A DNA stretch of 14,619 nt. It comes from JAAYCI01 sp964472465 (GTDB taxonomy: Bacteria > Bacillota > Clostridia > Oscillospirales > Ruminococcaceae). The notes beneath the pieces are model-generated. The model saw only the letters and a list, made by a program, of their open reading frames with translations. It was not told the origin of the DNA and searched no databases. Of the stretch, positions 6,095-13,859 are shown in pieces. Position numbers and translations under genes: made by a program. The stretch lies in assembly GCA_964472465.1 (NCBI GenBank), contig CAYYLW010000058.1, positions 1 to 14,619 on the forward strand, given 5' to 3'. The stretch's first letter is position 1, and each line of letters begins with the position of its first letter.

Positions 6095-9000
6095 TTACGC
6101 AAAGCTGGGTGCCTGCCCTAGAGGCAGGTCGACCTCCTGCCCCAAGGCGAAAGACCATAACGTGAGACGACGCACGGGTTGCCCCAGGCGCTTTTCAATG
6201 GCCGCGGCGTATAGGGCAAGCTGGCTGGCGTAGGCCTCCCGCAGTTCTTCGGCGGTTTTGCCGCGGTCTGTCTTGTAGTCGGCAATTTCGGCGCCGCCGG
6301 GGCCCAGTAGTACGGCGTCTGCAATGCCTTGCAGATACACGGGCTGGGCGGCCAGTTCCGGTGGCAGGCCGGGGTTCAGCGTAGAAGCGGGCAGGGCGGT
6401 GATAAAATCATACTCGCGCAGCAGCCGCTGGGCGGCCAACATGCGCGCGGCCAGGGGGGAGGAGAAAAAAGCGGCCAGGCCCTTTCTGTCCAGCGCCTTG
6501 GCCTCGGCTTTGCCCAGAAGGCCCTGGGCGGCCAGGCGGGCAATTTCCGCTTCCAAATTCTCCGCCGCCGGCCCCAGGCGGGCAAGCTGTAAAAAGCTGT
6601 GCATGGCGGTGCCCCGTTCGGCGGCGGTGAGGCCGCTTTGGTAGAGCAGTGAGGGACGGCGGCGCACCGCTGTGCCCCCCTGTTTTGCCAGGGCCGAGAC
6701 GCTGAGCTTGCGCGGCAAAGCGCGTAGGGCGGCGCGTGGTGGCTGCTGGGCAAAGGCGGCCAGCAGTGCCTGCACCCGGCCCTCCTCCACCGTGGCGGTA
6801 AGGCAAAAGCCCTCCGGGTGTTCTTCGGCGGGCAGGGTTTCGGCCAGTTCGGCGGCCAAAAAGCAGGGCTCTTCCTCTGCGGGGAAGGGCGGCGGGCAAA
6901 GCCCGTCCAGCTCCCACAGCGGGGCGGAGGCGGGGTGGTGCAGCAAGGCGGCCAGCACCCATTCGCCAAAGCAGTGCCCGCGGGAAAGCTGGTAGGCCCC
7001 CAGTGCCCCGGCGGCCGTGAGGGTGGCCAGGCTTTCTAGCTTTTTCTGGGCCCCGGGGCCGGCGTAGGTGATGAACAACCTCTCCCGCGCGCGGGTGAGG
7101 GCCACGTACAAAACGCGCATCTCCTCGCTGAGGGCCTCGCGTTCGCAGCGGCGGCGGATGGCCATCAGCGGCAGGGTGGGGTATAGCGTTTGCCCCCGGC
7201 GCAGCCACAGCCCAATGCCAAGCTGGGCGTGCAGTTGAATGCGCTCGGCGCGGTCCCGCATATTGAACTGGCGGGCGGTATCGGCGAAAAAGACGATGGG
7301 GAACTCAAGGCCCTTGCTCTTGTGGGCGGTGAGCAAGCTGACATGCCCCGGCAGGCCCTTGTAGCCGGCGGCGGAGGGGCCCCGCCCGTTTTCTAGCAGC
7401 CGCACAAAGGCCGAAAGCCCCCCGTTGAGCCCCGCGCCCAGTTCCCCGGCCCAGGCCAGGAAGCGGTGCAGGTTTTCCTGCCGTGCGGCGCCCCCTTCCA
7501 TGGCTGCCGTGGCCGATAGATACCCGCTGCGCAGCACCAGTTCTTCGCACAGCCGCCCGGGGCTCATCTCGCTGGAAAGGCGGCGAAAATGGGCCAGGCT
7601 GCGCAAAAAGGCCTGGGCCTTGGGGTCTTCGCTTGCGGCCACCGCGCCGTATAGGCTGCCGCTGGGTTGCCCCGCGCGCAGGGCGGTTATTTCATCCGGC
7701 CCAAAACGGAACAGGGGCCCCAGCATGGCGGCGGCCAGGTTCACATCGTCGCCGGGGTTATCAATGGCGGCCAGCGCGGCGCGCAGGGGCAGCACCTCGG
7801 GGCTTTGCAAAAGCTCGTCGTCGGCGTCGCACACGGCGGGGATACCCGCGGCCTCCAAGGCGGCCTGGTAATCGGCCATGGCCCCACGGGTGCGCAGCAG
7901 AATACAAAAATCGCCGTATTCGCAGGGCCGCGTCTCCCCGTTTTCAAAGAGGGGGGCCTTTTCGGCCACCATCTGCCGGATGCGCGCCGCCACCAAAGCG
8001 GCCTCTTTGTAGCCCTCTGGGTCCTGGGCAAACAGCAGGGTAAAGCCATCTTCCGCGCCGCCGGGCAGCCCTTGTATCAGCCGCTCGCCGGGGCCGTAGT
8101 CCACCTCGCCCAGCGCCTCGCTCATCAGTTTCCCAAACAGGAAATTCACCCCGCCTATCACCGCCGGGCCGCTGCGGAAATTGTGCCCCAGGCGCAGCAC
8201 GGCGGGGTGCTGCCCGCTCTCATAAGGGGCCCAGGCGGCCTTTTTTTCCAAAAACAGGCCGGGGTTGGCCCGGCGGAACCGGTAGATGCTCTGTTTCACA
8301 TCCCCCACATAGAATAGGTTGGAGCCCTCGGCATTGCCCAAGCAGGCGTACAGGGCGCTTTGCAGCTCGTTCGTGTCCTGGTATTCGTCCACCATCACGG
8401 TATCATAGCGGGCGCTCACCAAAGTGGCCACCTCGCTACGTGTTCCGTCCTCCGCCAGCAAAAGCCGCAAGGCCAAATGCTCAAAATCAGAAAAATCCAG
8501 GGCCTTGGCTTCCAGCTTGGCCTGCCAGTACCGCTGGGTATAGTCCTGCGTGGCGCGGCACAGCGCCCCCACCAGGGGGGCGGCCTCGGCCAGGTCCTCT
8601 TGGTACTCGGCCTCGGTGCACACAAAGCAGTTTTTGCGCAGGTTTTCCAGGATTTTTTTCATCTCCCCGCGCAGGGTTTGCACCAGCTCCTTGCCCTGCC
8701 CCTCGTAGCCGCGCACGGCGGCCACCCGGGCGGCGGCAAAGCCCCGCAGCAGGCGCTCGGCCTCATCCCAGCCGGTGTGGGCGGCGGCCTGCAAGCGTTG
8801 CAACTGGTCAATGTCCTCGGCCAAGGCGGGCAGCCAGGCGTCCAGCCCGCCGTCGGCCTCGGCGCTGCGGTGGGCGGCCAAAGCCAGGGCCAACGCGGCT
8901 TCTAGCGCCTGCTGTGCATAGGCCAGCAATTCCTGCCCCCAGGCGGTTTCTGCCAGGGGGGCGGGGGCCTCGTACAGGGTGGCGAAACGGCTAAGCTGCC

Positions 9001-9565
9001 GGCTGGGCCAGGGGAGCGTATCCACATAGGCGCACAGGCGTAGAATGGCCCCGGCGGCCTCGGTATCGCTGCGGCTGCGGCCATACAGGGAGGTGAAGCG
9101 CACAAAATCCTCGTCCTGCACCATGGCCTCCATGGTTTCGTCCAGCGCCGCGCCGGAAAGCGCCCCCAGCACGGCGGGCTGGCCCACCGCCACGTCTGGC
9201 GGTAGTTCTAAATCAGAAAAATGCTCCCGCACCAGTTGTTGGCAAAAGGCGTCTATGGTGCCAATGAAAGCACGGCTAAGCAGCATTTTTTGGCGGCGAA
9301 GCGCGTGGTTGCCCGGCTGTTCCAGCAGGGCGGTTTCCAGGCGGGCGGCCAGGCGGGCGCGCAGTTCTTCGGCCGCGGCGTTCGTAAAGGTGAGAATCAG
9401 CAGCCGGTCGGCCCGTATGGGGGCCTCCTGGCGGGTCATCAGGCGCACGGCACGCTCCACCAGCACGGCGGTTTTGCCGCTTCCGGCGGCGGCGTCCACC
9501 AGCAGGCTGCCGCCCTCGTCCTCAATGGCGGCGGTTTGGGCCTGTGTCCACTTACGGCTGGCCAT
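6095..9565 (-). CDS. addA: ATP-dependent helicase/nuclease subunit AddA
   Basis: A 1156-aa AddA, slightly shorter than the ~1200-1230 aa common in Bacillota. It is the 3'-5' helicase and one of two nucleases of the AddAB complex, which resects double-strand DNA ends to start RecA-dependent repair. Visible motifs: the Q-motif region WTQAQ (6-10), Walker A AAAGSGKT (25-32), motif Ia LILTFTNAAAEELRARL (56-72), Walker B/motif II DEYQDT (393-398), then the later UvrD-type helicase motifs including TAHKSKGLEF and VALTRARERL. The RecB-type nuclease domain is intact at the C-terminus: GIAD with Asp1083, and ADYKTD with Asp1096 and Lys1098, followed by the conserved QLALY helix. The ATG at 9565 has an AGGAGG site (9575-9580) inside the end of addB, and the two genes overlap by 14 bp, indicating translational coupling and equal expression. 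Confidence 0.97.
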   Translation of the reverse strand: MASRKWTQAQTAAIEDEGGSLLVDAAAGSGKTAVLVERAVRLMTRQEAPIRADRLLILTFTNAAAEELRARLAARLETALLEQPGNHALRRQKMLLSRAFIGTIDAFCQQLVREHFSDLELPPDVAVGQPAVLGALSGAALDETMEAMVQDEDFVRFTSLYGRSRSDTEAAGAILRLCAYVDTLPWPSRQLSRFATLYEAPAPLAETAWGQELLAYAQQALEAALALALAAHRSAEADGGLDAWLPALAEDIDQLQRLQAAAHTGWDEAERLLRGFAAARVAAVRGYEGQGKELVQTLRGEMKKILENLRKNCFVCTEAEYQEDLAEAAPLVGALCRATQDYTQRYWQAKLEAKALDFSDFEHLALRLLLAEDGTRSEVATLVSARYDTVMVDEYQDTNELQSALYACLGNAEGSNLFYVGDVKQSIYRFRRANPGLFLEKKAAWAPYESGQHPAVLRLGHNFRSGPAVIGGVNFLFGKLMSEALGEVDYGPGERLIQGLPGGAEDGFTLLFAQDPEGYKEAALVAARIRQMVAEKAPLFENGETRPCEYGDFCILLRTRGAMADYQAALEAAGIPAVCDADDELLQSPEVLPLRAALAAIDNPGDDVNLAAAMLGPLFRFGPDEITALRAGQPSGSLYGAVAASEDPKAQAFLRSLAHFRRLSSEMSPGRLCEELVLRSGYLSATAAMEGGAARQENLHRFLAWAGELGAGLNGGLSAFVRLLENGRGPSAAGYKGLPGHVSLLTAHKSKGLEFPIVFFADTARQFNMRDRAERIQLHAQLGIGLWLRRGQTLYPTLPLMAIRRRCEREALSEEMRVLYVALTRARERLFITYAGPGAQKKLESLATLTAAGALGAYQLSRGHCFGEWVLAALLHHPASAPLWELDGLCPPPFPAEEEPCFLAAELAETLPAEEHPEGFCLTATVEEGRVQALLAAFAQQPPRAALRALPRKLSVSALAKQGGTAVRRRPSLLYQSGLTAAERGTAMHSFLQLARLGPAAENLEAEIARLAAQGLLGKAEAKALDRKGLAAFFSSPLAARMLAAQRLLREYDFITALPASTLNPGLPPELAAQPVYLQGIADAVLLGPGGAEIADYKTDRGKTAEELREAYASQLALYAAAIEKRLGQPVRRLTLWSFALGQEVDLPLGQAPSFA

Positions 9566-12500
9566 GCGTTTCCCCCTCCTTTCCGCCCAGGGCGTCTATC
9601 TTCTCCCACAGTTCGTCCCGCTTCACCATCGGGGCCTCATTCCGCCCGTTTTCGTGGCGGCAGGCGGCGCGGTAGGGGCAGTAATCACAGTGGCGGGGCG
9701 CGCCGTTTTTCACAAGGGGCCGGGGGGCAAAATCCCCGGCAGACAGCCCCCCGGCCATCTCGGCCAGCAGCTCTTCGGTATACCGCCCTAGCCCGCCAAT
9801 CCGCTCCAAATCCGCCAGGTAGCGGCTGGCGGCAGGCTGGCCGTCCTTCTTGTACTTGAGGGGCAAAAAGAGACCGGTTTTGTCGCTATCCAGCGCTTCC
9901 AAAACGGCGGCGTTCTCCAGCAGCAGCCCGTCCAGTTGGTACAGGGGGGTGTTACCGTCGTGGCGGGTGCCAGAGAGGGGGGCCGGGTCGGACGAGAGGT
10001 ACAGCATTCCGGCGGGTAACGCGCCCGCATAGGGCCCGCCCGGGCGGCAGAGGGCGTTCATATACACCAGCATCTGCATGTTCAGGCCATACAGCACCTC
10101 GTCCAGCTCAAAATGGCGGCTGCCAGTTTTGTAGTCCAGCACGCAGAGATAGCGTTTGCCGCCCTGGGAAAGTAGGTCCACCCTGTCTACCTTTCCCGTC
10201 ACTTGCAACTTGGTGCCGTCGGCCCCTTCCAGACAAAGGGGCTGGGCGCCCTCCGGGCCAAAGGCCAGTTCCAGGGCGCTGGTTTCGAAACGGCTGTGCT
10301 GGGCCCAGTCTCGCAGGTAGCACAGCAGCCCGGCGGCGTTTTCCTTGATGCGCTGCAAAAGAAGCTGGCTGCGCGGGGTGAGGGGCGGGAAATTCTGCCG
10401 GATAAAATCATCGGCATAGTGGTTCGTAAGGGCATGTAAACGGTCATCGTCTAGCTGGGAAAAAGCCCCCCCTGCCTCCCGCAGCACCTGCTCCAAAATA
10501 TGGTGCACAAAGGTGCCGCTTTCCAGCGGGCTAAGCTGGGCTAGGCGGCGGGGGCGCAGGTGCAGCACGTGCTCGCAAAAATAGGCGAAGCGGCAGGTGA
10601 AATACCGCTCGGCCCGGGTGGGGGAGACGCGTAAGGTGCGCCCGGTAAGCCGCCGCAGGGCCTCTATATCCCGCACGGTGAAATGGCGGGGGGCGTCGGC
10701 GGCGGTAAGCAGGGCCAGTTTCTCGGCGGGCAGGGGGCTTTGTTCCAGCGCGGCCAGCAGGCTGGCAGCCTCGGGTGTGTTCTCGCGGTACAGGGTGCAA
10801 AGCTGGTCAAAAGCGGCCTCGGGGGTGGTGGCGAAGGCCGCCTGTGGCAGGGCCAGGGGGCCGGGCTCTAACAAACGCACCAGGGGGGTAAGTTCTGCGC
10901 ACAGGGCCCCCGGTACCCCGCCATGGCGCCGGGGCCAACTGAGGTGCAGGCTTTGCCGCGCCCCGGTGAGGGCGCGGTAGAGGAACATCTGTTCCAGCAG
11001 GATGCGGTTTTGGAAAGCGCCGGGCATCTCGATGCCGCTTTCCACCAGCAGGTCTCGGTCGGCGTGGGTGAGCAACCCACTGTAGCCCACCTTGGCGGGG
11101 AATTCCCCCTCCAGCAGGCCCAGTACAAAGCAGTGGTCGGCGTCGGCCAGGCGCATCCGCCCCGCTTCGGTAAACACCACGCTCTCCAAGGTGGCGGGCG
11201 GGCTGCCAAAATCGGTGCTGCGCACCAGCAGCAAAAACAGCTCGTCATATTCCTGGGGGCTCACCGGTTCGTCCGGCAGCAGCAGGGCCATTTGGTCTAG
11301 CATTTCCATGCACATATCCCAGGCGCGGCGGCTGCGCTGGGCAAAGGCGAAATCGCCGTTTTCTTCCATTAGGCGGGCGTTTTCCTCCAGATGCTGCGGG
11401 GCGCCAAGGCGGTCCAGCAGGCGGTAAAGCTGCACCGAAAGGCCGCGCGGGCGCCGCCCCTTGGCCTGCTGTAAAAACTCCTCCACCATAGGCAGAAGGG
11501 TTGCCCGCAGTCCCTCGGCCAAGGCCAGGGTTTCCCCCGCGGCCTCGTCCATCTCCTGCAACAGCCCGCCGGGGTTTTGCTGGAAGGGCTGTCGCCAATC
11601 GGCCGCCTTGGGCCGCCAGGTGAACACATAGTTTTCCAGGGCCGCCAGGGCCGCCGGGGGGCTGCCGCACAGCCCGGTTTTGAGAAGCTCCAAAAGGGGG
11701 GCGCTGGCAAGGCCCTGCCGCAGCAGCGCCAGCGCCGCGCGCAAAAAGGCCACAGGGGCTGAAAATTCGATGCTGTCCGGGCTATCACTGTGCCAGGGAA
11801 TATCAAACAGGGCCAGTTCGCGGCGCACCATGCTCTCGTAAAGCGCGGGGTCCCGGCAGATGAGGGCCATCTTCCCGTAGGAAACGCCGCTGCACGCCAG
11901 CCGCCGCATTTCGGCAGCCGCCAGCTTCACCTCGGCGTGGCGGTCCGGCAGGGCGGTCAGGGTGAGTTTGCCACTGCAAACAACGCCTGTGGGCACCCGC
12001 CCGGCCATCACCAGGTTGGCGGCCAACAGCTCGCTTGCGCCGCTGCGGCGGGGGCTGGGAAGCAGCACCGCCGCAGGGCAGGGCAGCCCCAGGCGTTGGG
12101 CGCGTTGCTGTAGCCGCTGGGCGGTGGCCCGCACCGGGGAAAACAGGCCCAGGCCGTCCTCGTGTTCTTCCAGTTCGTCGCAGCACAGCGCGGCGCAGGT
12201 GGCCTCACAGTGGCGCATCACGGCCTCCAGCAGTGTATATTCCGGGGCGGTAAAACCGTCGAAATTGTCTATGTAGCAGGCCCTGTTTTCAAAAAAAGCG
12301 CCACTGGCCCGCTGAGCCGCCAGGCACAGGCGGTCTTCGGGGTCCATGGCGCTGCCGGAAAGCACACGTTCATAGGCGGCAAAAATCAGGGCGAGGTCGC
12401 CCAGTTTGGCGTCGCCGTTTTTTTGGGCCACCTGCTGCACGCTTTCGGGGGTGGCCCCGGCGGTTTTCAATTCGGCCAGGGTTTGGGCGCAAAGGTTGCA

Positions 12501-12842
12501 AAAGGCGGTGTCCCGCCTGGCCCGCCCCAGCCGGCGCAGGCCGCCCGCCTGGGCCAGGGCCTGTTTCACCAGCACCGCCCGGCCCGCGTCGCTTAAAATA
12601 TGCAGGCTGTCGCCGCCCTCGGCGCGCAGGATGCGCTCGGCCAGGGTGCGGAAGCTCAGTACCTCCACAAAGGCGCTGCCGGCGTCGCCCAAGGTTTCCA
12701 GCACCAGTGTTTCGGCCGAGGAGGAAAACTGCTCTGGCACCAGCAAAATAGACCCGGCGCCCCGCATGGCCCGTGCCTTCATCTCGTTTAGTATCCAGGT
12801 GGTTTTGCCCGTTCCGGCAATGCCCAAAACCAGTTGCAGCAT
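9552..12842 (-). CDS. addB: ATP-dependent nuclease subunit AddB (Fe-S protein)
   Basis: A 1096-aa AddB, partner of AddA; in studied complexes AddB supplies the second nuclease and the Chi-recognition part, and its helicase-like fold is not a working motor. Visible: an N-terminal Walker A GIAGTGKT (7-14), LVPEQ and SFRTLAERIL segments typical of the family, then the C-terminal nuclease with GKVDRVD (Asp886), LDYKTG (Asp903, Lys905) and GLNMQMLVYM (Gln923). The four Fe-S cluster cysteines expected from B. subtilis AddB are present: Cys750 (in YFTCRFAYF), then C-X2-C-X5-C at 1052, 1055 and 1061. I prefer the ATG at 12842 because the GAGAGG site (12849-12854) directly abuts the ATG at 12848 but is 6 nt from this one. 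No clear promoter lies in the 73-bp gap upstream, so expression may depend on read-through from the methyltransferase gene. Confidence 0.96.
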   Translation of the reverse strand: MLQLVLGIAGTGKTTWILNEMKARAMRGAGSILLVPEQFSSSAETLVLETLGDAGSAFVEVLSFRTLAERILRAEGGDSLHILSDAGRAVLVKQALAQAGGLRRLGRARRDTAFCNLCAQTLAELKTAGATPESVQQVAQKNGDAKLGDLALIFAAYERVLSGSAMDPEDRLCLAAQRASGAFFENRACYIDNFDGFTAPEYTLLEAVMRHCEATCAALCCDELEEHEDGLGLFSPVRATAQRLQQRAQRLGLPCPAAVLLPSPRRSGASELLAANLVMAGRVPTGVVCSGKLTLTALPDRHAEVKLAAAEMRRLACSGVSYGKMALICRDPALYESMVRRELALFDIPWHSDSPDSIEFSAPVAFLRAALALLRQGLASAPLLELLKTGLCGSPPAALAALENYVFTWRPKAADWRQPFQQNPGGLLQEMDEAAGETLALAEGLRATLLPMVEEFLQQAKGRRPRGLSVQLYRLLDRLGAPQHLEENARLMEENGDFAFAQRSRRAWDMCMEMLDQMALLLPDEPVSPQEYDELFLLLVRSTDFGSPPATLESVVFTEAGRMRLADADHCFVLGLLEGEFPAKVGYSGLLTHADRDLLVESGIEMPGAFQNRILLEQMFLYRALTGARQSLHLSWPRRHGGVPGALCAELTPLVRLLEPGPLALPQAAFATTPEAAFDQLCTLYRENTPEAASLLAALEQSPLPAEKLALLTAADAPRHFTVRDIEALRRLTGRTLRVSPTRAERYFTCRFAYFCEHVLHLRPRRLAQLSPLESGTFVHHILEQVLREAGGAFSQLDDDRLHALTNHYADDFIRQNFPPLTPRSQLLLQRIKENAAGLLCYLRDWAQHSRFETSALELAFGPEGAQPLCLEGADGTKLQVTGKVDRVDLLSQGGKRYLCVLDYKTGSRHFELDEVLYGLNMQMLVYMNALCRPGGPYAGALPAGMLYLSSDPAPLSGTRHDGNTPLYQLDGLLLENAAVLEALDSDKTGLFLPLKYKKDGQPAASRYLADLERIGGLGRYTEELLAEMAGGLSAGDFAPRPLVKNGAPRHCDYCPYRAACRHENGRNEAPMVKRDELWEKIDALGGKEGETHGQP

Positions 12843-12848
12843 ATGCAT

Positions 12849-12855
12849 CCTCTCT
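12849..12855 (-). promoter_or_regulatory. Ribosome binding site that decides the addB start
   Basis: AGAGAGG on the minus strand. Two in-frame ATG codons follow within 9 nt (12848 and 12842). The first directly abuts this site, which leaves no spacing, while the second has 6 nt, so translation should begin at 12842 (protein MLQLVLG...). Confidence 0.6.
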
Positions 12856-12867
12856 ACACATGGGGTG

Positions 12868-12883
12868 GGGGCAAGCCTGCCCC
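12868..12883 (-). other. Hairpin in the addB leader
   Basis: GGGGCA (12868-12873), loop AGCC, and TGCCCC (12878-12883) form a perfect 6-bp stem, 26 nt upstream of the addB start codon and directly after the preceding terminator. It lacks its own T tract; it may be a leader structure. Confidence 0.35.
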
Positions 12884-12888
12884 GCTGT

Positions 12889-12910
12889 AAAAAAGCCCCA
12901 AAACAGGGGC
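12889..12910 (-). terminator. Terminator between the methyltransferase gene and addB
   Basis: On the minus strand: GCCCC-TGTTTT-GGGGC (12910-12895) followed directly by TTTTTT (12894-12889), beginning 6 nt after the methyltransferase stop. The shape is a standard intrinsic terminator, but the stem is only 5 bp, so partial read-through into addB is plausible. Confidence 0.75.
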
Positions 12911-12915
12911 CCTTG

Positions 12916-13680
12916 CTAGGGCTTGCGCCCGATATAGAGGTTGTGGTAGCCCGCGCCCAGCAGGCTGGGCACCGCGCAGGTGGCCTTGTGGTACGCCCCC
13001 CAGTGGCGCAGGCCTGTCTCGTCCAGCAGCCCGGCGGTGGTAAACAAAAAATTGGCGATGCCGTCCATGCTGATGTGGCTGTGTTTTTCCGCCCCGCACC
13101 CGGCCATCATGCTTTCCATTTCCTCGGGGGTGGAGGCGTAAAACACCCCCTCGCGGCCATCTTGCAAAAACTGGAAAAACTCGTCCAGGTTTTCTAGGGC
13201 CCCGCGCGCGTTGTTTTGTATCACGGCGTAGCGGTTCATATAGCTGGCAAACAGCAGCCCCCCGCGGCGCAGCACCCGCAGGCTTTCGGCCACGACCTGC
13301 CTGCGCTCGCTTTCCTCGTGCAGGTGGTACAGCGCGCCCATGCACAGCACGGCGTCAAAGGTTTCATCCGGAAAACAGCCAAGGTTGCGCGCGTCTAACT
13401 CTATCACTTTTTCCAGCGGCCCCCCGGCGGCCTGCATGGCCCGCACGTTGCGCGCCACATAGTCTCCGGCGGTTACCCGGTGGCCCAGCCCGGCCAAAAA
13501 GCTGGCATAGATGCCCGTGCCGGCGCAGCTATCCAGTACCCGGGAAGCGGGGGGCAGCAGGCGCTGCATGGCCGCCGAGGCCACCTCGAATTCCAAGCGC
13601 TGTGCACTGCCCTTGGCCAGGCGCAGTTCCTCGGGGCTGCTGCTTTCGTAAAAGGCAGACATGGAGGACAGATTTTCCAT
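12916..13680 (-). CDS. Class I SAM-dependent methyltransferase
   Basis: A 254-aa cytoplasmic methyltransferase with a seven-strand Rossmann-type core. Motif I is VLDSCAGTGIY (residues 48-58), which binds S-adenosylmethionine; the acidic residue ending strand 2 is Asp73 in AGDY; motif III-like IELDARNL is at 93-100, and FDAVLCMGALYHL (108-120) is the motif IV region. SAM binding is therefore well supported, but the substrate cannot be read from the sequence: nothing marks it as a DNA, rRNA or known small-molecule enzyme. The CAGTG version of the glycine motif, with a Cys before AGTG, is slightly unusual (VGAGTG or IGCGTG being commoner). The start at 13680 has AAGGAG 9 nt upstream (13690-13695); the frame is open to 13824, but that extension would run through a cluster of hairpins. 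It lies between tex and addBA on the same strand. Confidence 0.88.
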   Translation of the reverse strand: MENLSSMSAFYESSSPEELRLAKGSAQRLEFEVASAAMQRLLPPASRVLDSCAGTGIYASFLAGLGHRVTAGDYVARNVRAMQAAGGPLEKVIELDARNLGCFPDETFDAVLCMGALYHLHEESERRQVVAESLRVLRRGGLLFASYMNRYAVIQNNARGALENLDEFFQFLQDGREGVFYASTPEEMESMMAGCGAEKHSHISMDGIANFLFTTAGLLDETGLRHWGAYHKATCAVPSLLGAGYHNLYIGRKP

Positions 13681-13697
13681 AGGGATGCGCTCCTTCT

Positions 13698-13709
13698 TTT
13701 TGGCCAAAA
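13698..13709. promoter_or_regulatory. 12-bp palindrome next to the methyltransferase ribosome binding site
   Basis: TTTTGGCCAAAA is a perfect palindrome ending three bases before the AAGGAG site of the methyltransferase gene (minus strand). It could be a protein-binding site or the base of an mRNA hairpin; no convincing -10/-35 pair was seen near it. Confidence 0.35.
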
Positions 13710-13737
13710 GCGGGTTGGGGCGAAAGCGAAAGGCCGC

Positions 13738-13833
13738 CACTTTTTGTAAAAAGTGACACAAAAATTTCTCGTGGCCGCGAACCTCGGTTTGCGGCGAATG
13801 CGTTTTTTGCGGCTCTTTTTTCAAAAAAGAGCC
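13738..13833. repeat. Cluster of three inverted repeats in the tex-methyltransferase gap
   Basis: Three separate hairpins lie end to end: CACTTTTT-GT-AAAAAGTG (13738-13755, 8-bp arms); GCCGCGAACC-TC-GGTTTGCGGC (13774-13795, 10-bp arms with one G-T pair); and GGCTCTTTTTT-C-AAAAAAGAGCC (13811-13833, 11-bp perfect arms). Together with the palindrome at 13698 and the terminator hairpin at 13832 they fill most of the 179-bp gap. The whole has the look of a dispersed intergenic element inserted between genes, although one window cannot show that it recurs. Confidence 0.55.
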
Positions 13834-13844
13834 AGACCTTCTGG
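13823..13844 (-). terminator. Candidate terminator of tex
   Basis: On the minus strand: CCAGA-AGG-TCTGG (13844-13832), then CTCTTTTTT down to 13823, 15 nt after the tex stop. The stem is short (5 bp), but the T-rich run is good. The T run is also one arm of the neighbouring 11-bp inverted repeat, so the two hairpins compete. Confidence 0.5.
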
Positions 13845-13859
13845 GTTTGACCTTGGCGC

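Noticed and set aside
6095..12842. AddA/AddB as part of a defence island or Cas4-type system
   Set aside because: RecB-like nuclease motifs could suggest this, but length, gene order, the 14-bp overlap, the UvrD-type helicase in AddA and the AddB cysteine pattern all match standard AddAB, and no defence genes are nearby.
13681..13824. N-terminal extension of the methyltransferase to an upstream ATG at 13824
   Set aside because: The extra 48 codons run through hairpin-forming intergenic DNA, and the inner ATG at 13680 has a good AAGGAG site; the resulting protein begins at a sensible point before the SAM-binding core.
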